Of a stretch of DNA of 64,000 nt, positions 40,846 through 48,430 are shown piece after piece. A program made the translations under genes and the position numbers. Numbering within the stretch: position 1 is the stretch's first letter; every line of letters begins with the position of its first letter. Under the pieces are notes generated by a model. It did not search any database. It was given only the letters and a program-made list of their open reading frames with translations, and was not told where the DNA came from. The DNA lies in NCBI GenBank assembly GCA_958448705.1, contig CAUDEY010000001.1, positions 124,001 to 188,000 on the forward strand, in the 5' to 3' direction. The stretch is from UMGS1322 sp900550765. GTDB lineage: Bacteria; Bacillota; Clostridia; Christensenellales; QALW01.

Positions 40846-41115
40846 AATAAAAGGCGTTGACGAAGAGGGCGCGGTTTATGATCTGTAAGAGAGCCAGCGG
40901 TTGGTGCGAGCCGGTCAGATACACTCCGTGCAGGTAGCTTCTTAGCCGGAAGGAAGAAAGCCAAAAGCAAGTAGAACCTTCCCGTGATTGCTGCGTTAAT
41001 GCATAATGCTTGTTAGAGCATGAGGTGGCACCTATCGGGTGCAATTTGAGTGGTACCGCGGGTTAATATTTTTTTAGCTCGTCTCAAGGATGATTCTTTG
41101 AGACGGGCTATTTTG
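40846..41115 (+). promoter_or_regulatory. T-box riboswitch, predicted valine specifier (GTA)
   Basis: Same layout as the first leader. GAAG (40862-40865) pairs with CTTC (40938-40941); the triplet before it is GTA followed by G (specifier 40934-40936), reading valine. The GCGCGG/CCGTGC and ATCTG/CAGAT helices and the AGAGAG...GGTTGGTGCGAGCCGG apical region complete stem I. GAGTGGTACCGCGGG (41048-41062) is the T-box, again with TGGT for an ACCA tRNA end. The terminator stem is formed by 41076-41090 and 41095-41109, followed by ATTTTGTTT. The K-turn is less regular than in the first leader, so the specifier is a little less certain. It controls the ligase-VOR-BCAT operon. Confidence 0.9.
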
Positions 41116-41155
41116 TTTCTCAAAGATCTACAGCACCAAAAAAGGGAGGATTTTT

Positions 41156-43438
41156 ATGAAACAGACTACAGGATTAGAACTAACCATCCGGGAGATGGCC
41201 AAACGCATCAAAACACTGCGGGAAATCGAAGGTGCCTCTATTGAAGAAATGGCTGCGCGCGTAGGCGTAAGCACTGAGGAATACGCTGCCTGCGAAACCG
41301 GTGAAAGTGATTTAAACTTTGCTTTTATCTATCGGTGCGCCCTTGCTTTCGGTGTGGATGTTACGGACATCATTCAGGGCTCAAGCCCCACGCTGACTTC
41401 CTATGACCTGACCCGTGCCGGACAGGGCCAAAAAATTCAAAAAGCGCACGGTATGACCTATTATAATATGGCCGCAGCCTATAAAAACCGTATTGCCGAG
41501 CCTCTTTACGTTCGTGCGGCATTTTCCGAAGAACTGCAGCATACGGATATCGCTTTAACTACCCACAAAGGACAGGAGTGCGACCTTGTGATCAGCGGAC
41601 GGCTGAAGGTGCAGATCGGCGCACACAGCGAAGTACTGTCCCCCGGCGACTGTATTTATTACGATTCCTCTACCCCCCACGGCATGATCGCCGTAGGCGG
41701 AAACGACTGTGAATTTTACGCCATCGTTCTCAACCCCTCCGGCGAAACCGAAACCGAACGCGTAAGCGCTACGGAGGATATTACCGGCTACCGGCAGGAT
41801 CCCGAGCACCGGATTTATGAAAATTTTATTCTTCCCAAAGAAGATGAAAACGGCGCTCTTTTGGCGATTGATTTTAAAAATGAGGATACCTTTAACTTTG
41901 CCTTTGACGTGGTTGACGTGCTTGGCAAAACACAGCCGGAAAAATTGGCCATGCTGCATATTGCCGGTGATAAGACCGAACGCCGTTTCACCTTTGCTGA
42001 TATGCGGCGGGAATCAAGCCGTACTGCTAATTATTTTAAGAGTCTCGGCATAAAAAAAGGCGATCGAGTCATGCTGGTATTAAAACGGCATTACCAATTC
42101 TGGTTTTCTATTCTGGCCCTCCACAAAATAGGCGCTATCGCCATACCGGCTACGAATCAGCTGCAGGAGCATGATTTTGTTTACCGCTTTGATACTGCCG
42201 GCGTCTCTGCCATCGTATGCACTGCCGACGGCGATGTTGCCCGCCAGGTAGATATTGCCGTGCAGCAGTGTCCACAGGTAACTACCAAAATTCTTGCCGG
42301 CGGTAAGCGCGAAGGCTGGCACTGCTTTGATGAAGAGTATACAATGTTCAGCAGCCATTTTGAACGCACGGCTGATTCCGCCTGCGGAGAAGATTATATG
42401 CTGATGTTCTTTACCAGCGGTACTACGGGCTTTCCCAAGGTCACCGCACACAACTTCAAATATCCGCTGGGTCATTTTGTTACCGCAAAATATTGGCACC
42501 GCGTAAATCCTGACGGTCTGCACTTGACGATTTCTGATACCGGCTGGGCCAAAGCCCTTTGGGGCAAGCTTTACGGTCAGTGGCTGTGCGAAGCCCCGAT
42601 TTTTGCCTATGATTTTGATCGTTTTGATGCTTCGGATATTCTGCCGATGTTTGCCAAATACCATATTACTACCTTCTGCGCGCCGCCGACGATGTACCGC
42701 ATGATGATCAAAGAAGACATCTCCAAATATGATCTCTCTTCGGTAGAACATGCTACCATCGCTGGAGAAGCACTCAACCCCGAAGTATTTCGGCAATTTG
42801 AAAAAGCAACAGGGCTAAAGGTAATGGAGGGCTTTGGGCAGAGTGAATCTACCTTAATTATCGGCAATACCATTGGCATGAAACATAAGTTAGGCTCCAT
42901 GGGCAAGCCGGTAGCTCTATATGACGTAGATCTGGTTGACCCTGACGGAAATCCTGTTCCTACAGGCGAAACGGGAGAAATTGTCATTCGCACCGACAAC
43001 AAAATTCCCTGCGGACTGTTCAAAGAATATTATCGTGCAGAGGAAAAAACAAAGGAAGCCTGGCATGACGGCCTTTATCACACAGGGGATATCGCCTGGC
43101 GTGATGAAGACGGCTATTATTGGTATGTAGGAAGAATCGACGATGTTATTAAATCCTCCGGTTACCGTATCGGTCCGTTTGAAATTGAAAGCGTACTGAT
43201 GGAGCTGCCCTATGTACTGGAATGCGGCGTCTCCGCCGCACCGGATGAGATCCGCGGGCAAGTGGTAAAGGCCAGCATCGTACTCACCAAAGGCACGGAG
43301 CCGACCGAAGAGCTGAAAAAGGAGATCCAGGCCTATGTAAAAAAGCGTACTGCACCATATAAATATCCCCGCATTGTGGTCTTTAAGGAGGAACTGCCTA
43401 AGACCACCAGCGGAAAGATCATGAGGAATAAGCTGTGA
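41156..43438 (+). CDS. XRE-cupin-acyl-CoA synthetase fusion (T-box Val)
   Basis: This 760-residue paralogue of the preceding ligase has the same three parts: XRE helix-turn-helix (about 10-75), cupin (about 135-190; THKGQECDLVISGRLKVQIG, GDCIYYDSSTPHGM) and ACSM-like AMP-forming ligase (about 245-760; MFFTSGTTGFPK, EGFGQSEST, KSSGYRIGPFEIE, catalytic lysine in TTSGKIMRNKL). By eye the ligase domains are much more alike than the helix-turn-helix and the linker at about 195-235, and a stretch of more than 40 residues at the hinge is almost identical. It is translated from GGGAGGA and is the first gene of the operon with the ATPase, oxidoreductase and aminotransferase. Isobutyrate is the substrate inferred from the Val T-box. 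Confidence 0.85.
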   Translation: MKQTTGLELTIREMAKRIKTLREIEGASIEEMAARVGVSTEEYAACETGESDLNFAFIYRCALAFGVDVTDIIQGSSPTLTSYDLTRAGQGQKIQKAHGMTYYNMAAAYKNRIAEPLYVRAAFSEELQHTDIALTTHKGQECDLVISGRLKVQIGAHSEVLSPGDCIYYDSSTPHGMIAVGGNDCEFYAIVLNPSGETETERVSATEDITGYRQDPEHRIYENFILPKEDENGALLAIDFKNEDTFNFAFDVVDVLGKTQPEKLAMLHIAGDKTERRFTFADMRRESSRTANYFKSLGIKKGDRVMLVLKRHYQFWFSILALHKIGAIAIPATNQLQEHDFVYRFDTAGVSAIVCTADGDVARQVDIAVQQCPQVTTKILAGGKREGWHCFDEEYTMFSSHFERTADSACGEDYMLMFFTSGTTGFPKVTAHNFKYPLGHFVTAKYWHRVNPDGLHLTISDTGWAKALWGKLYGQWLCEAPIFAYDFDRFDASDILPMFAKYHITTFCAPPTMYRMMIKEDISKYDLSSVEHATIAGEALNPEVFRQFEKATGLKVMEGFGQSESTLIIGNTIGMKHKLGSMGKPVALYDVDLVDPDGNPVPTGETGEIVIRTDNKIPCGLFKEYYRAEEKTKEAWHDGLYHTGDIAWRDEDGYYWYVGRIDDVIKSSGYRIGPFEIESVLMELPYVLECGVSAAPDEIRGQVVKASIVLTKGTEPTEELKKEIQAYVKKRTAPYKYPRIVVFKEELPKTTSGKIMRNKL

Positions 43439-44106
43439 TGGAAACGAAAAGAATCACTCTTTTTGCAGGCCACTACGGCAGCGGAAAGACCAACATTGCT
43501 TTAAATTACGCCATTGCTCTAAAGAAAAAAGGGCTGCCCGTGTGCATTGCGGATTTAGATATTGTAAACCCTTATTTTCGCACCAAAGATAGTGCAGAAA
43601 TTTTAGCACAAATGGATATCCGGCTGATCTCTTCAGCCTATGCCAACAGCAATGTAGACGTTCCTGCCCTTCCGCAGGAAATGTATGCCGTTACGGAAGA
43701 TAAAAAGACGTTTGCCGTGCTGGATATCGGCGGCGACGACCGCGGTGCGCTGGCACTGGGCCGATACAGCCCCGCCATTTTAGAGGAAAACAACTATGAA
43801 ATGCTGTTGGTTATCAATAAAAGCCGGCCGCTTACCGCGGACGCGGCAGCTTGTATAGAAGTTATGCACGAAATTGAATCCGCCGGCGGGATTCCCTTTA
43901 CCGCCCTTGTAAACAATACCAACCTCGGCCCGGAAACCACGGCGGAAACTGTTTTGAATTCGCTTTCCTACGCAGAGGATATCGCCCGCGCCACGGGGCT
44001 GAAAATAAAAATGACAACCGTAAAAGAGGACCTGTTTGATTCATTGCAGGGAAAAATTGAAAATCTTATGCCGTTAAAGCTGCAAAAGCATAACGCATGG
44101 CAATAA
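43438..44106 (+). CDS. P-loop ATPase of CobQ/MinD-like fold
   Basis: This 222-residue cytosolic protein starts METKRITLFAGHYGSGKTNIALNYA, a Walker A loop (GHYGSGKT), followed by CIADLDIVNPYFRTKD, a switch segment like those of SIMIBI-class ATPases, and FAVLDIGGDDRGALALGRY as Walker B. The ATG overlaps the ligase stop codon (TGATG); a GTG one codon earlier is an alternative. The protein has no cobalamin-synthesis context here despite frequent database names of the CobQ type. Its constant position before the ferredoxin subunit suggests a role in maturing or regulating the oxidoreductase, such as iron-sulfur assembly, but this is inference. Confidence 0.7.
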   Translation: METKRITLFAGHYGSGKTNIALNYAIALKKKGLPVCIADLDIVNPYFRTKDSAEILAQMDIRLISSAYANSNVDVPALPQEMYAVTEDKKTFAVLDIGGDDRGALALGRYSPAILEENNYEMLLVINKSRPLTADAAACIEVMHEIESAGGIPFTALVNNTNLGPETTAETVLNSLSYAEDIARATGLKIKMTTVKEDLFDSLQGKIENLMPLKLQKHNAWQ

Positions 44107-44121
44107 AGGAGGAACAATAAA

Positions 44122-44328
44122 ATGGCAAAGGTTACATTTGATACTGATTTGTGCAAGGGCTGCGGCCTGTGCGTAAGCGCCTGCCCCAAGCAGATTCTTG
44201 CCATATCAAAAGACAAAATCAACGTAAAGGGACACCATCCTGCCGAAATGTTGGATCAGGATAAATGCATTGCATGTGCTTTTTGTGCAACTATGTGCCC
44301 CGACTGCGTAATTACCGTAGAGAAATAA
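44122..44328 (+). CDS. vorD: 2-oxoacid oxidoreductase delta (ferredoxin-like) subunit
   Basis: This 68-residue ferredoxin has two full [4Fe-4S] motifs: CKGCGLCVSACP (residues 11-22) and CIACAFCATMCP (about 49-60). It passes electrons between the thiamine active site of the oxidoreductase and soluble ferredoxin. It lies directly upstream of the alpha-subunit gene (13-nt gap with AAAGGAGG) and matches the delta subunit of four-subunit VOR/KOR enzymes rather than a free ferredoxin. Confidence 0.9.
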   Translation: MAKVTFDTDLCKGCGLCVSACPKQILAISKDKINVKGHHPAEMLDQDKCIACAFCATMCPDCVITVEK

Positions 44329-44341
44329 AGGAGGAATTTTT

Positions 44342-45409
44342 ATGGCAGATAAGGTTTTAATGAAGGGAAATGAAGCCATCGCCGAAGCCGCAATTATGGC
44401 CGGCTGCCGGCACTACTTTGGGTACCCAATAACTCCGCAGACAGAAGTGGCCGCCTACATGGCCAAAAGAATGCCCAAAATCGGCGGAACCTTTCTTCAG
44501 GCCGAAAGTGAAATTGCGGCCATCAATATGGTTCTGGGCGTTGCCTCTACCGGCAAGCGCGTAATGACCAGCTCCTCCAGCCCCGGAATTTCCTTAAAAA
44601 GCGAGGGTATTTCCTATTTAGCGGGCTGTGACCTTCCGGCGCTGATTGTAAACGTACAGCGCGGCGGTCCGGGCTTAGGCGGTATACAGCCCTCCCAAAG
44701 CGATTATTTTCAGGCTACCCGCGGCGGCGGTCACGGCGATTATCACTTAATCGTTCTGGCACCGGCTTCCGTGCAGGAAATGGTCTCGCTCACTTTCCAA
44801 AGCTTTGATCTGGCGGAAAAATACCGCACCCCTGTCATGCTGCTGGCCGACGGTACACTGGGCCAGATGATGGAGCCGGTATCCTTAGAGGCGGAACCCA
44901 TCAACGAATACGATAAATCCTGGGCGGTAACCGGCACCAAATGCGCGCGCAGACATAATATCATCAATTCCCTTGCCCTGGTTCCCTCCGAGCTTGAAGA
45001 GTGGAACATTAAGCGCTATAAACGATATGCCGTGATTGAAGAAAAAGAAACAGCATATGAAGAATATAAAATGGACGATGCAGAGATTGCCTTGGTAGCC
45101 TTTGGCATCGCAGCGCGTGTTTCCAAAAATGCCGTAGACGCAGCAAGAGCCAAAGGAATCAAAGTGGGTCTGATCCGGCCCATTACGCTGTGGCCCTTCC
45201 CCAAAAAAATCTTGGCTCAACGTGCCGCACAGTGCAAACATTTTATCTCTGTTGAACTCTCTATGGGACAGATGATCGAAGACGTTCGATTGGCCATCAA
45301 TTGTTCACGCCCGGTGGATCTATGCTTCCGTACAGGCGGTATGATCCCCACGCCTGAAGAAGTCCTTGCTAAAATTGAAGCCGTACAAAAAGGAGGCGAT
45401 CAAGAATGA
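44342..45409 (+). CDS. vorB: 2-oxoacid:ferredoxin oxidoreductase alpha subunit (VorB/KorA-type)
   Basis: This 355-residue subunit carries the pyrimidine-binding and transketolase-like domains of the ferredoxin-dependent 2-oxoacid oxidoreductases: LMKGNEAIAEAAIMAGCRHY, FGYPITPQTEVAAYMAKRMP, FLQAESEIAAINMVLGVAST and TSSSSPGISLKSEGISYLAG. The YPITPxTE motif is the family hallmark. Length and motif order agree with 3-methyl-2-oxobutanoate (branched-chain) and 2-oxoglutarate enzymes; discrimination by motif alone is weak. The Val T-box upstream and BCAT downstream favour branched-chain 2-oxoacids. Overlaps the beta gene by 4 nt. Confidence 0.88.
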   Translation: MADKVLMKGNEAIAEAAIMAGCRHYFGYPITPQTEVAAYMAKRMPKIGGTFLQAESEIAAINMVLGVASTGKRVMTSSSSPGISLKSEGISYLAGCDLPALIVNVQRGGPGLGGIQPSQSDYFQATRGGGHGDYHLIVLAPASVQEMVSLTFQSFDLAEKYRTPVMLLADGTLGQMMEPVSLEAEPINEYDKSWAVTGTKCARRHNIINSLALVPSELEEWNIKRYKRYAVIEEKETAYEEYKMDDAEIALVAFGIAARVSKNAVDAARAKGIKVGLIRPITLWPFPKKILAQRAAQCKHFISVELSMGQMIEDVRLAINCSRPVDLCFRTGGMIPTPEEVLAKIEAVQKGGDQE

Positions 45410-46158
45410 TAGTTTTTCAAAAACCCAAAGCTTTAACGGATGCACCGTTCCATTACTGCCCAGGCTGTACGCACGGTATTATTCACCGGCTGGTTGCCGA
45501 GGCGATCGACGAGTTGGGCATTGAGGGCAACACCATCGGCGTCGCACCGGTAGGCTGCGCCGTATTTGCTTACAACTATTTTGCCTGTGACATGGTAGAG
45601 GCCGCCCACGGAAGGGCACCGGCCGTTGCTACCGGCTTAAAACGATCTGAGCCCGGCAACATCATCTTTACCTATCAGGGCGACGGTGATTTAGCCTCCA
45701 TCGGCATGGCAGAAACCGTGCATGCCGCAGCACGCAATGAAAATATTACCGTTATTTTTGTAAATAACGCCATTTATGGAATGACCGGCGGCCAAATGGC
45801 CCCAACGTCTCTTCCGGGACAGGTAACACAAACCTCGCCCTACGGCCGTGACGTAAAAACCGTGGGCTACCCGGTACGCGTATGTGAAATGCTTTCGGAA
45901 TTAGAAGGTCCTTCCTACATTGAGCGCGTTGCCGTGAATGATGTCAAAAATGTAAAAAATGCAAAAAAAGCTATCAAAAAAGCATTTCAGAACCAGGTAG
46001 AGGGAAAAGGCTTCTCTTTAATCGAAGTCGTCTCCACCTGTCCTACCAACTGGGGTATGACGCCGCAAAAGGCCTTGGAATGGCTGAAGGAAAACATGCT
46101 GGCCTATTATCCCTTGGGCGTTTATAAAGATAAAGCAGCACAGGAGGCAGAAAAATGA
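45406..46158 (+). CDS. vorA: 2-oxoacid:ferredoxin oxidoreductase beta (TPP-binding) subunit
   Basis: This 250-residue subunit binds thiamine diphosphate: FHYCPGCTHGIIHRLVAEAI holds the pyrimidine side, and FTYQGDGDLASIGMAET followed 26 residues later by FVNNAIYGMTGGQMAPT is the GDG-x(n)-NN pyrophosphate/Mg motif. The first cysteines (CPGC) may help bind the proximal iron-sulfur cluster. The enzyme reversibly joins CoA-thioester, CO2 and reduced ferredoxin to give the 2-oxoacid. Overlaps the alpha and gamma genes by 4 nt each, so the three are translationally coupled. Confidence 0.9.
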   Translation: MIVFQKPKALTDAPFHYCPGCTHGIIHRLVAEAIDELGIEGNTIGVAPVGCAVFAYNYFACDMVEAAHGRAPAVATGLKRSEPGNIIFTYQGDGDLASIGMAETVHAAARNENITVIFVNNAIYGMTGGQMAPTSLPGQVTQTSPYGRDVKTVGYPVRVCEMLSELEGPSYIERVAVNDVKNVKNAKKAIKKAFQNQVEGKGFSLIEVVSTCPTNWGMTPQKALEWLKENMLAYYPLGVYKDKAAQEAEK

Positions 46159-46694
46159 GCACTACCAATATTTTAATTGCAGGCTTCGGCGGCCAGGGCG
46201 TTCTGTTTGCCGGAAAATTTTTAGCCTATGCCGCACTGTTAGAAGAAAAACAGCTCAGCTGGCTGCCGTCCTACGGCCCCGAAATGCGCGGCGGCACAGC
46301 GAACTGTAGTGTTATCATCAGCGATGAGGGCGTAGGCTCCCCCATTGTAAACAAGCCGGATATCTTAGTGGCCATGAACCTGCCCTCTTTGGATAAATAC
46401 GAAACCGAGGCAGTCCCCGGCGCCGTCATTTTAGTGGACTCTTCGCTGATCCAGCGTAAAGTTGCCCGCCAGGATGTAAAAGCCTATTATATTCCTGCTA
46501 CGAAAATGGCCTCGGACGCGGGCATTCCCTCCCTGGCCAATATGATCCTGATGGGCTATTTGATCGCAAAAACCGGTGCCATTCCCTTTGAGATCATCGA
46601 CCAGGCTCTAAAAAAGGTAGTTTCGGCTAAACATCAGGATAAGCTGGAAGTCAACCGCAAAGCTATTGAATTAGGCTATCATTATCATGAATAA
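46155..46694 (+). CDS. vorC: 2-oxoacid:ferredoxin oxidoreductase gamma subunit
   Basis: This 179-residue subunit has the CoA-contacting gamma domain: ILIAGFGGQGVLFAGKFLA, WLPSYGPEMRGGTANCSVII and GIPSLANMILMGYLI. It completes the alpha-beta-gamma-delta set of a VOR/KOR-type enzyme in the order delta-alpha-beta-gamma. It is followed 14 nt later by the branched-chain aminotransferase gene, with GGAGG in the gap, so the five genes almost certainly form one transcript. Confidence 0.9.
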   Translation: MSTTNILIAGFGGQGVLFAGKFLAYAALLEEKQLSWLPSYGPEMRGGTANCSVIISDEGVGSPIVNKPDILVAMNLPSLDKYETEAVPGAVILVDSSLIQRKVARQDVKAYYIPATKMASDAGIPSLANMILMGYLIAKTGAIPFEIIDQALKKVVSAKHQDKLEVNRKAIELGYHYHE

Positions 46695-46708
46695 CGGAGG
46701 CAAAAATT

Positions 46709-47779
46709 ATGCTTAATATTAAAATACAGCTTACCGACCATCCGGCGCAAAAGCCGGAAAAGGGCACACCGCTTGGGTTTGGTAAGATCTTTACCGATCA
46801 CATGTTTATCATGAACTATACAGAGGGAAAAGGCTGGCACGATCCACGGGTAGAGCCGTTCCGTAAGCTTTCCCTCTCCCCCGCAGCTATGGTGTTTCAT
46901 TACGGGCAGGAAATGTTTGAAGGGTTAAAAGCCTATAAAGGAGCTGACGGAAAAGCCTATTTGTTCCGTCCTGATATGAATGCAAAACGTACGAATAATA
47001 CCAATGACCGTCTGTGCATTCCCCGTATTCCGGAAGAAGATTTTGTGCAGGCTATCAAGGCCGTGGTAAAAGTAGATGAGGCCTGGATTCCCTCGGATCC
47101 GGGAACTTCACTCTATATTCGGCCCTTTATTATCGCAACGGATGAATTTTTAGGCGTTGCACCAAGCAAAACCTATCTGTTTATCATTATTCTCTCCCCC
47201 AGCGGAGCCTATTATGAAAGCGGCCTGGCGCCCGTGGGTATTTGGATCGAAGATGAATACGTACGCGCCGTACGCGGCGGTATCGGCTTTGCCAAGACCG
47301 GCGGCAATTACGCAGCATCTCTAATTGCCCAAGTCAAAGCACATGACGGCGGTTTCTCTCAAGTGCTTTGGCTGGATGGCGTAGAAAGAAAGTATATCGA
47401 AGAAGTCGGGGCAATGAATATCTTCTTTAAAATCAACGGCAAAATCGTTACCCCTGCACTTTCAGGAAGCATTCTTCCCGGTATTACGCGTGATTCCGCT
47501 ATTCAGCTATGCCGCAAATGGGGATATGACGTAGAAGAGAGAAAAATCTCCGTTGACGAGCTTCTGGCAGCACAGCAAAACGGCACTTTAGAGGAATGCT
47601 TCGGCACCGGTACCGCAGCTGTGATCTCTCCGGTAGGCAAGCTCCGGTATAAAGACGACGTCATGACCATTAACGGCGGCGGCATCGGTCCGGTAAGCCA
47701 AAAGCTTTATGATACGGTTACGGGAATCCAAAGTGGAAAGCTTGAGGATCCCGATGGCTGGCGCATTTGTGTAGAATAA
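46709..47779 (+). CDS. ilvE: Branched-chain amino acid aminotransferase
   Basis: This 356-residue fold-type IV PLP enzyme has the BCAT features FHYGQEMFEGLKAYKGADG (about residue 63), SLYIRPFIIAT, the PLP lysine in FAKTGGNYAAS (Lys196) and EVGAMNIFF and GTAAVISPVG at the cofactor phosphate site. The length and the YGQ..FEG..AY pattern are typical of IlvE group II. It interconverts 2-oxoisovalerate, 2-oxo-3-methylvalerate and 2-oxoisocaproate with Val, Ile and Leu. As the last gene of the T-box(Val) operon it provides the final step from 2-oxoacid to amino acid. A terminator follows. Confidence 0.93.
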   Translation: MLNIKIQLTDHPAQKPEKGTPLGFGKIFTDHMFIMNYTEGKGWHDPRVEPFRKLSLSPAAMVFHYGQEMFEGLKAYKGADGKAYLFRPDMNAKRTNNTNDRLCIPRIPEEDFVQAIKAVVKVDEAWIPSDPGTSLYIRPFIIATDEFLGVAPSKTYLFIIILSPSGAYYESGLAPVGIWIEDEYVRAVRGGIGFAKTGGNYAASLIAQVKAHDGGFSQVLWLDGVERKYIEEVGAMNIFFKINGKIVTPALSGSILPGITRDSAIQLCRKWGYDVEERKISVDELLAAQQNGTLEECFGTGTAAVISPVGKLRYKDDVMTINGGGIGPVSQKLYDTVTGIQSGKLEDPDGWRICVE

Positions 47780-47787
47780 GAAAAAAA

Positions 47788-47826
47788 GAGCGGAGTTTCA
47801 TAAAGAAGCTGCCGCTCATTTTTTTA
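47788..47826 (+). terminator. Terminator of the VOR-BCAT operon
   Basis: The GAGCGG/CCGCTC stem (47788-47793 and 47812-47817), with further weak pairing inside the loop, is followed by ATTTTTTT. It lies 8 nt past the ilvE stop codon. Confidence 0.7.
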
Positions 47827-47994
47827 ACAGAATTCTCTGTAAAATGCCGGTATCTTAGAGTCCGCCGGTATACCTTCTTTTTTGTACTGCCTGCAGACCA
47901 AACCTCCCTCCCAAAGCAGAGGATGCTTTTGTTTATGCAGAATCCATCATTTTTATGTTTAAATGCACATTTATAAATATTATAGGCAATAAGC

Positions 47995-48300
47995 TCAATT
48001 ACTCTCAAAATCAACGCATAATCGGTTCTTTACAAAAGGCCGTACAAAAGTATCGGCAGCCGCCATATGCAAGGGATGCTTTTGATAATTTTCCAGCGCT
48101 TCCTGGGAAGAAAACACGCTTTCGAGCATCATATCGGCATTAGAGGATCCCAACAGCAAAATATGTACCTGCAATTTTTCTAGGCCATCGATCTTTCCTT
48201 CCAGCGCTTCCAGCGCATTTTTAGCATCATAGGAAATTTGTTGTTTTCTTTGAGGGGTAAATTCATCTTTAAGCTGCCATAAAATAATATGCCGTACCAT
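47995..48300 (-). CDS. Dabb (stress-responsive A/B barrel) protein
   Basis: This 101-residue protein starts MVRHIILWQLKDEFTP, the conserved first strand of the dimeric alpha/beta barrel (Dabb, PF07876) family, and ends with the HPLHMAAADTFVRPFVKNR segment typical of the second half. Family members range from stress-induced plant proteins to polyketide cyclases; in Clostridia the role is unknown. GGAG ribosome binding site. It is a stand-alone gene convergent with ilvE. Confidence 0.88.
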   Translation of the reverse strand: MVRHIILWQLKDEFTPQRKQQISYDAKNALEALEGKIDGLEKLQVHILLLGSSNADMMLESVFSSQEALENYQKHPLHMAAADTFVRPFVKNRLCVDFESN

Positions 48301-48376
48301 TTTCTATTCTCCTTTTCCATACATATATTTTTATTATATCAAAAAACGGGTCTTTTTTAAAGCTTTTTCCCTTTCC

Positions 48377-48405
48377 TTTACAGGATAAGCTTAATGTGAT
48401 AAAAT
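48377..48405 (+). promoter_or_regulatory. Promoter of the GNAT-radical SAM pair
   Basis: TTTACA (48377-48382), 17 nt, TAAAAT (48400-48405) preceded by TGA (extended -10), 26 nt upstream of the GNAT start codon. Confidence 0.65.
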
Positions 48406-48430
48406 ATTATTAAGAAAGTAAGGGAGCATC

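Noticed and set aside
38290..40930. CAC (histidine) as the shared T-box specifier, or ATC at 38302 and CTC at 40924
   Set aside because: These triplets lie above the specifier loop when the stem is anchored on the conserved GAAG/CTTC helix; only ATC-A and GTA-G sit directly before CTTC with a purine after the specifier.
41050..41244. A 64-residue plus-strand frame starting in the T-box motif
   Set aside because: It begins inside the antiterminator sequence and crosses the ligase start in another frame; the ligase has the proper RBS.
38181..47779. Reading the T-box cluster as a Stickland-type fermentation operon
   Set aside because: The enzymes could run in that direction, but induction by uncharged tRNA would be pointless for degrading the same amino acids. 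Kept as the main alternative, not as the preferred view.
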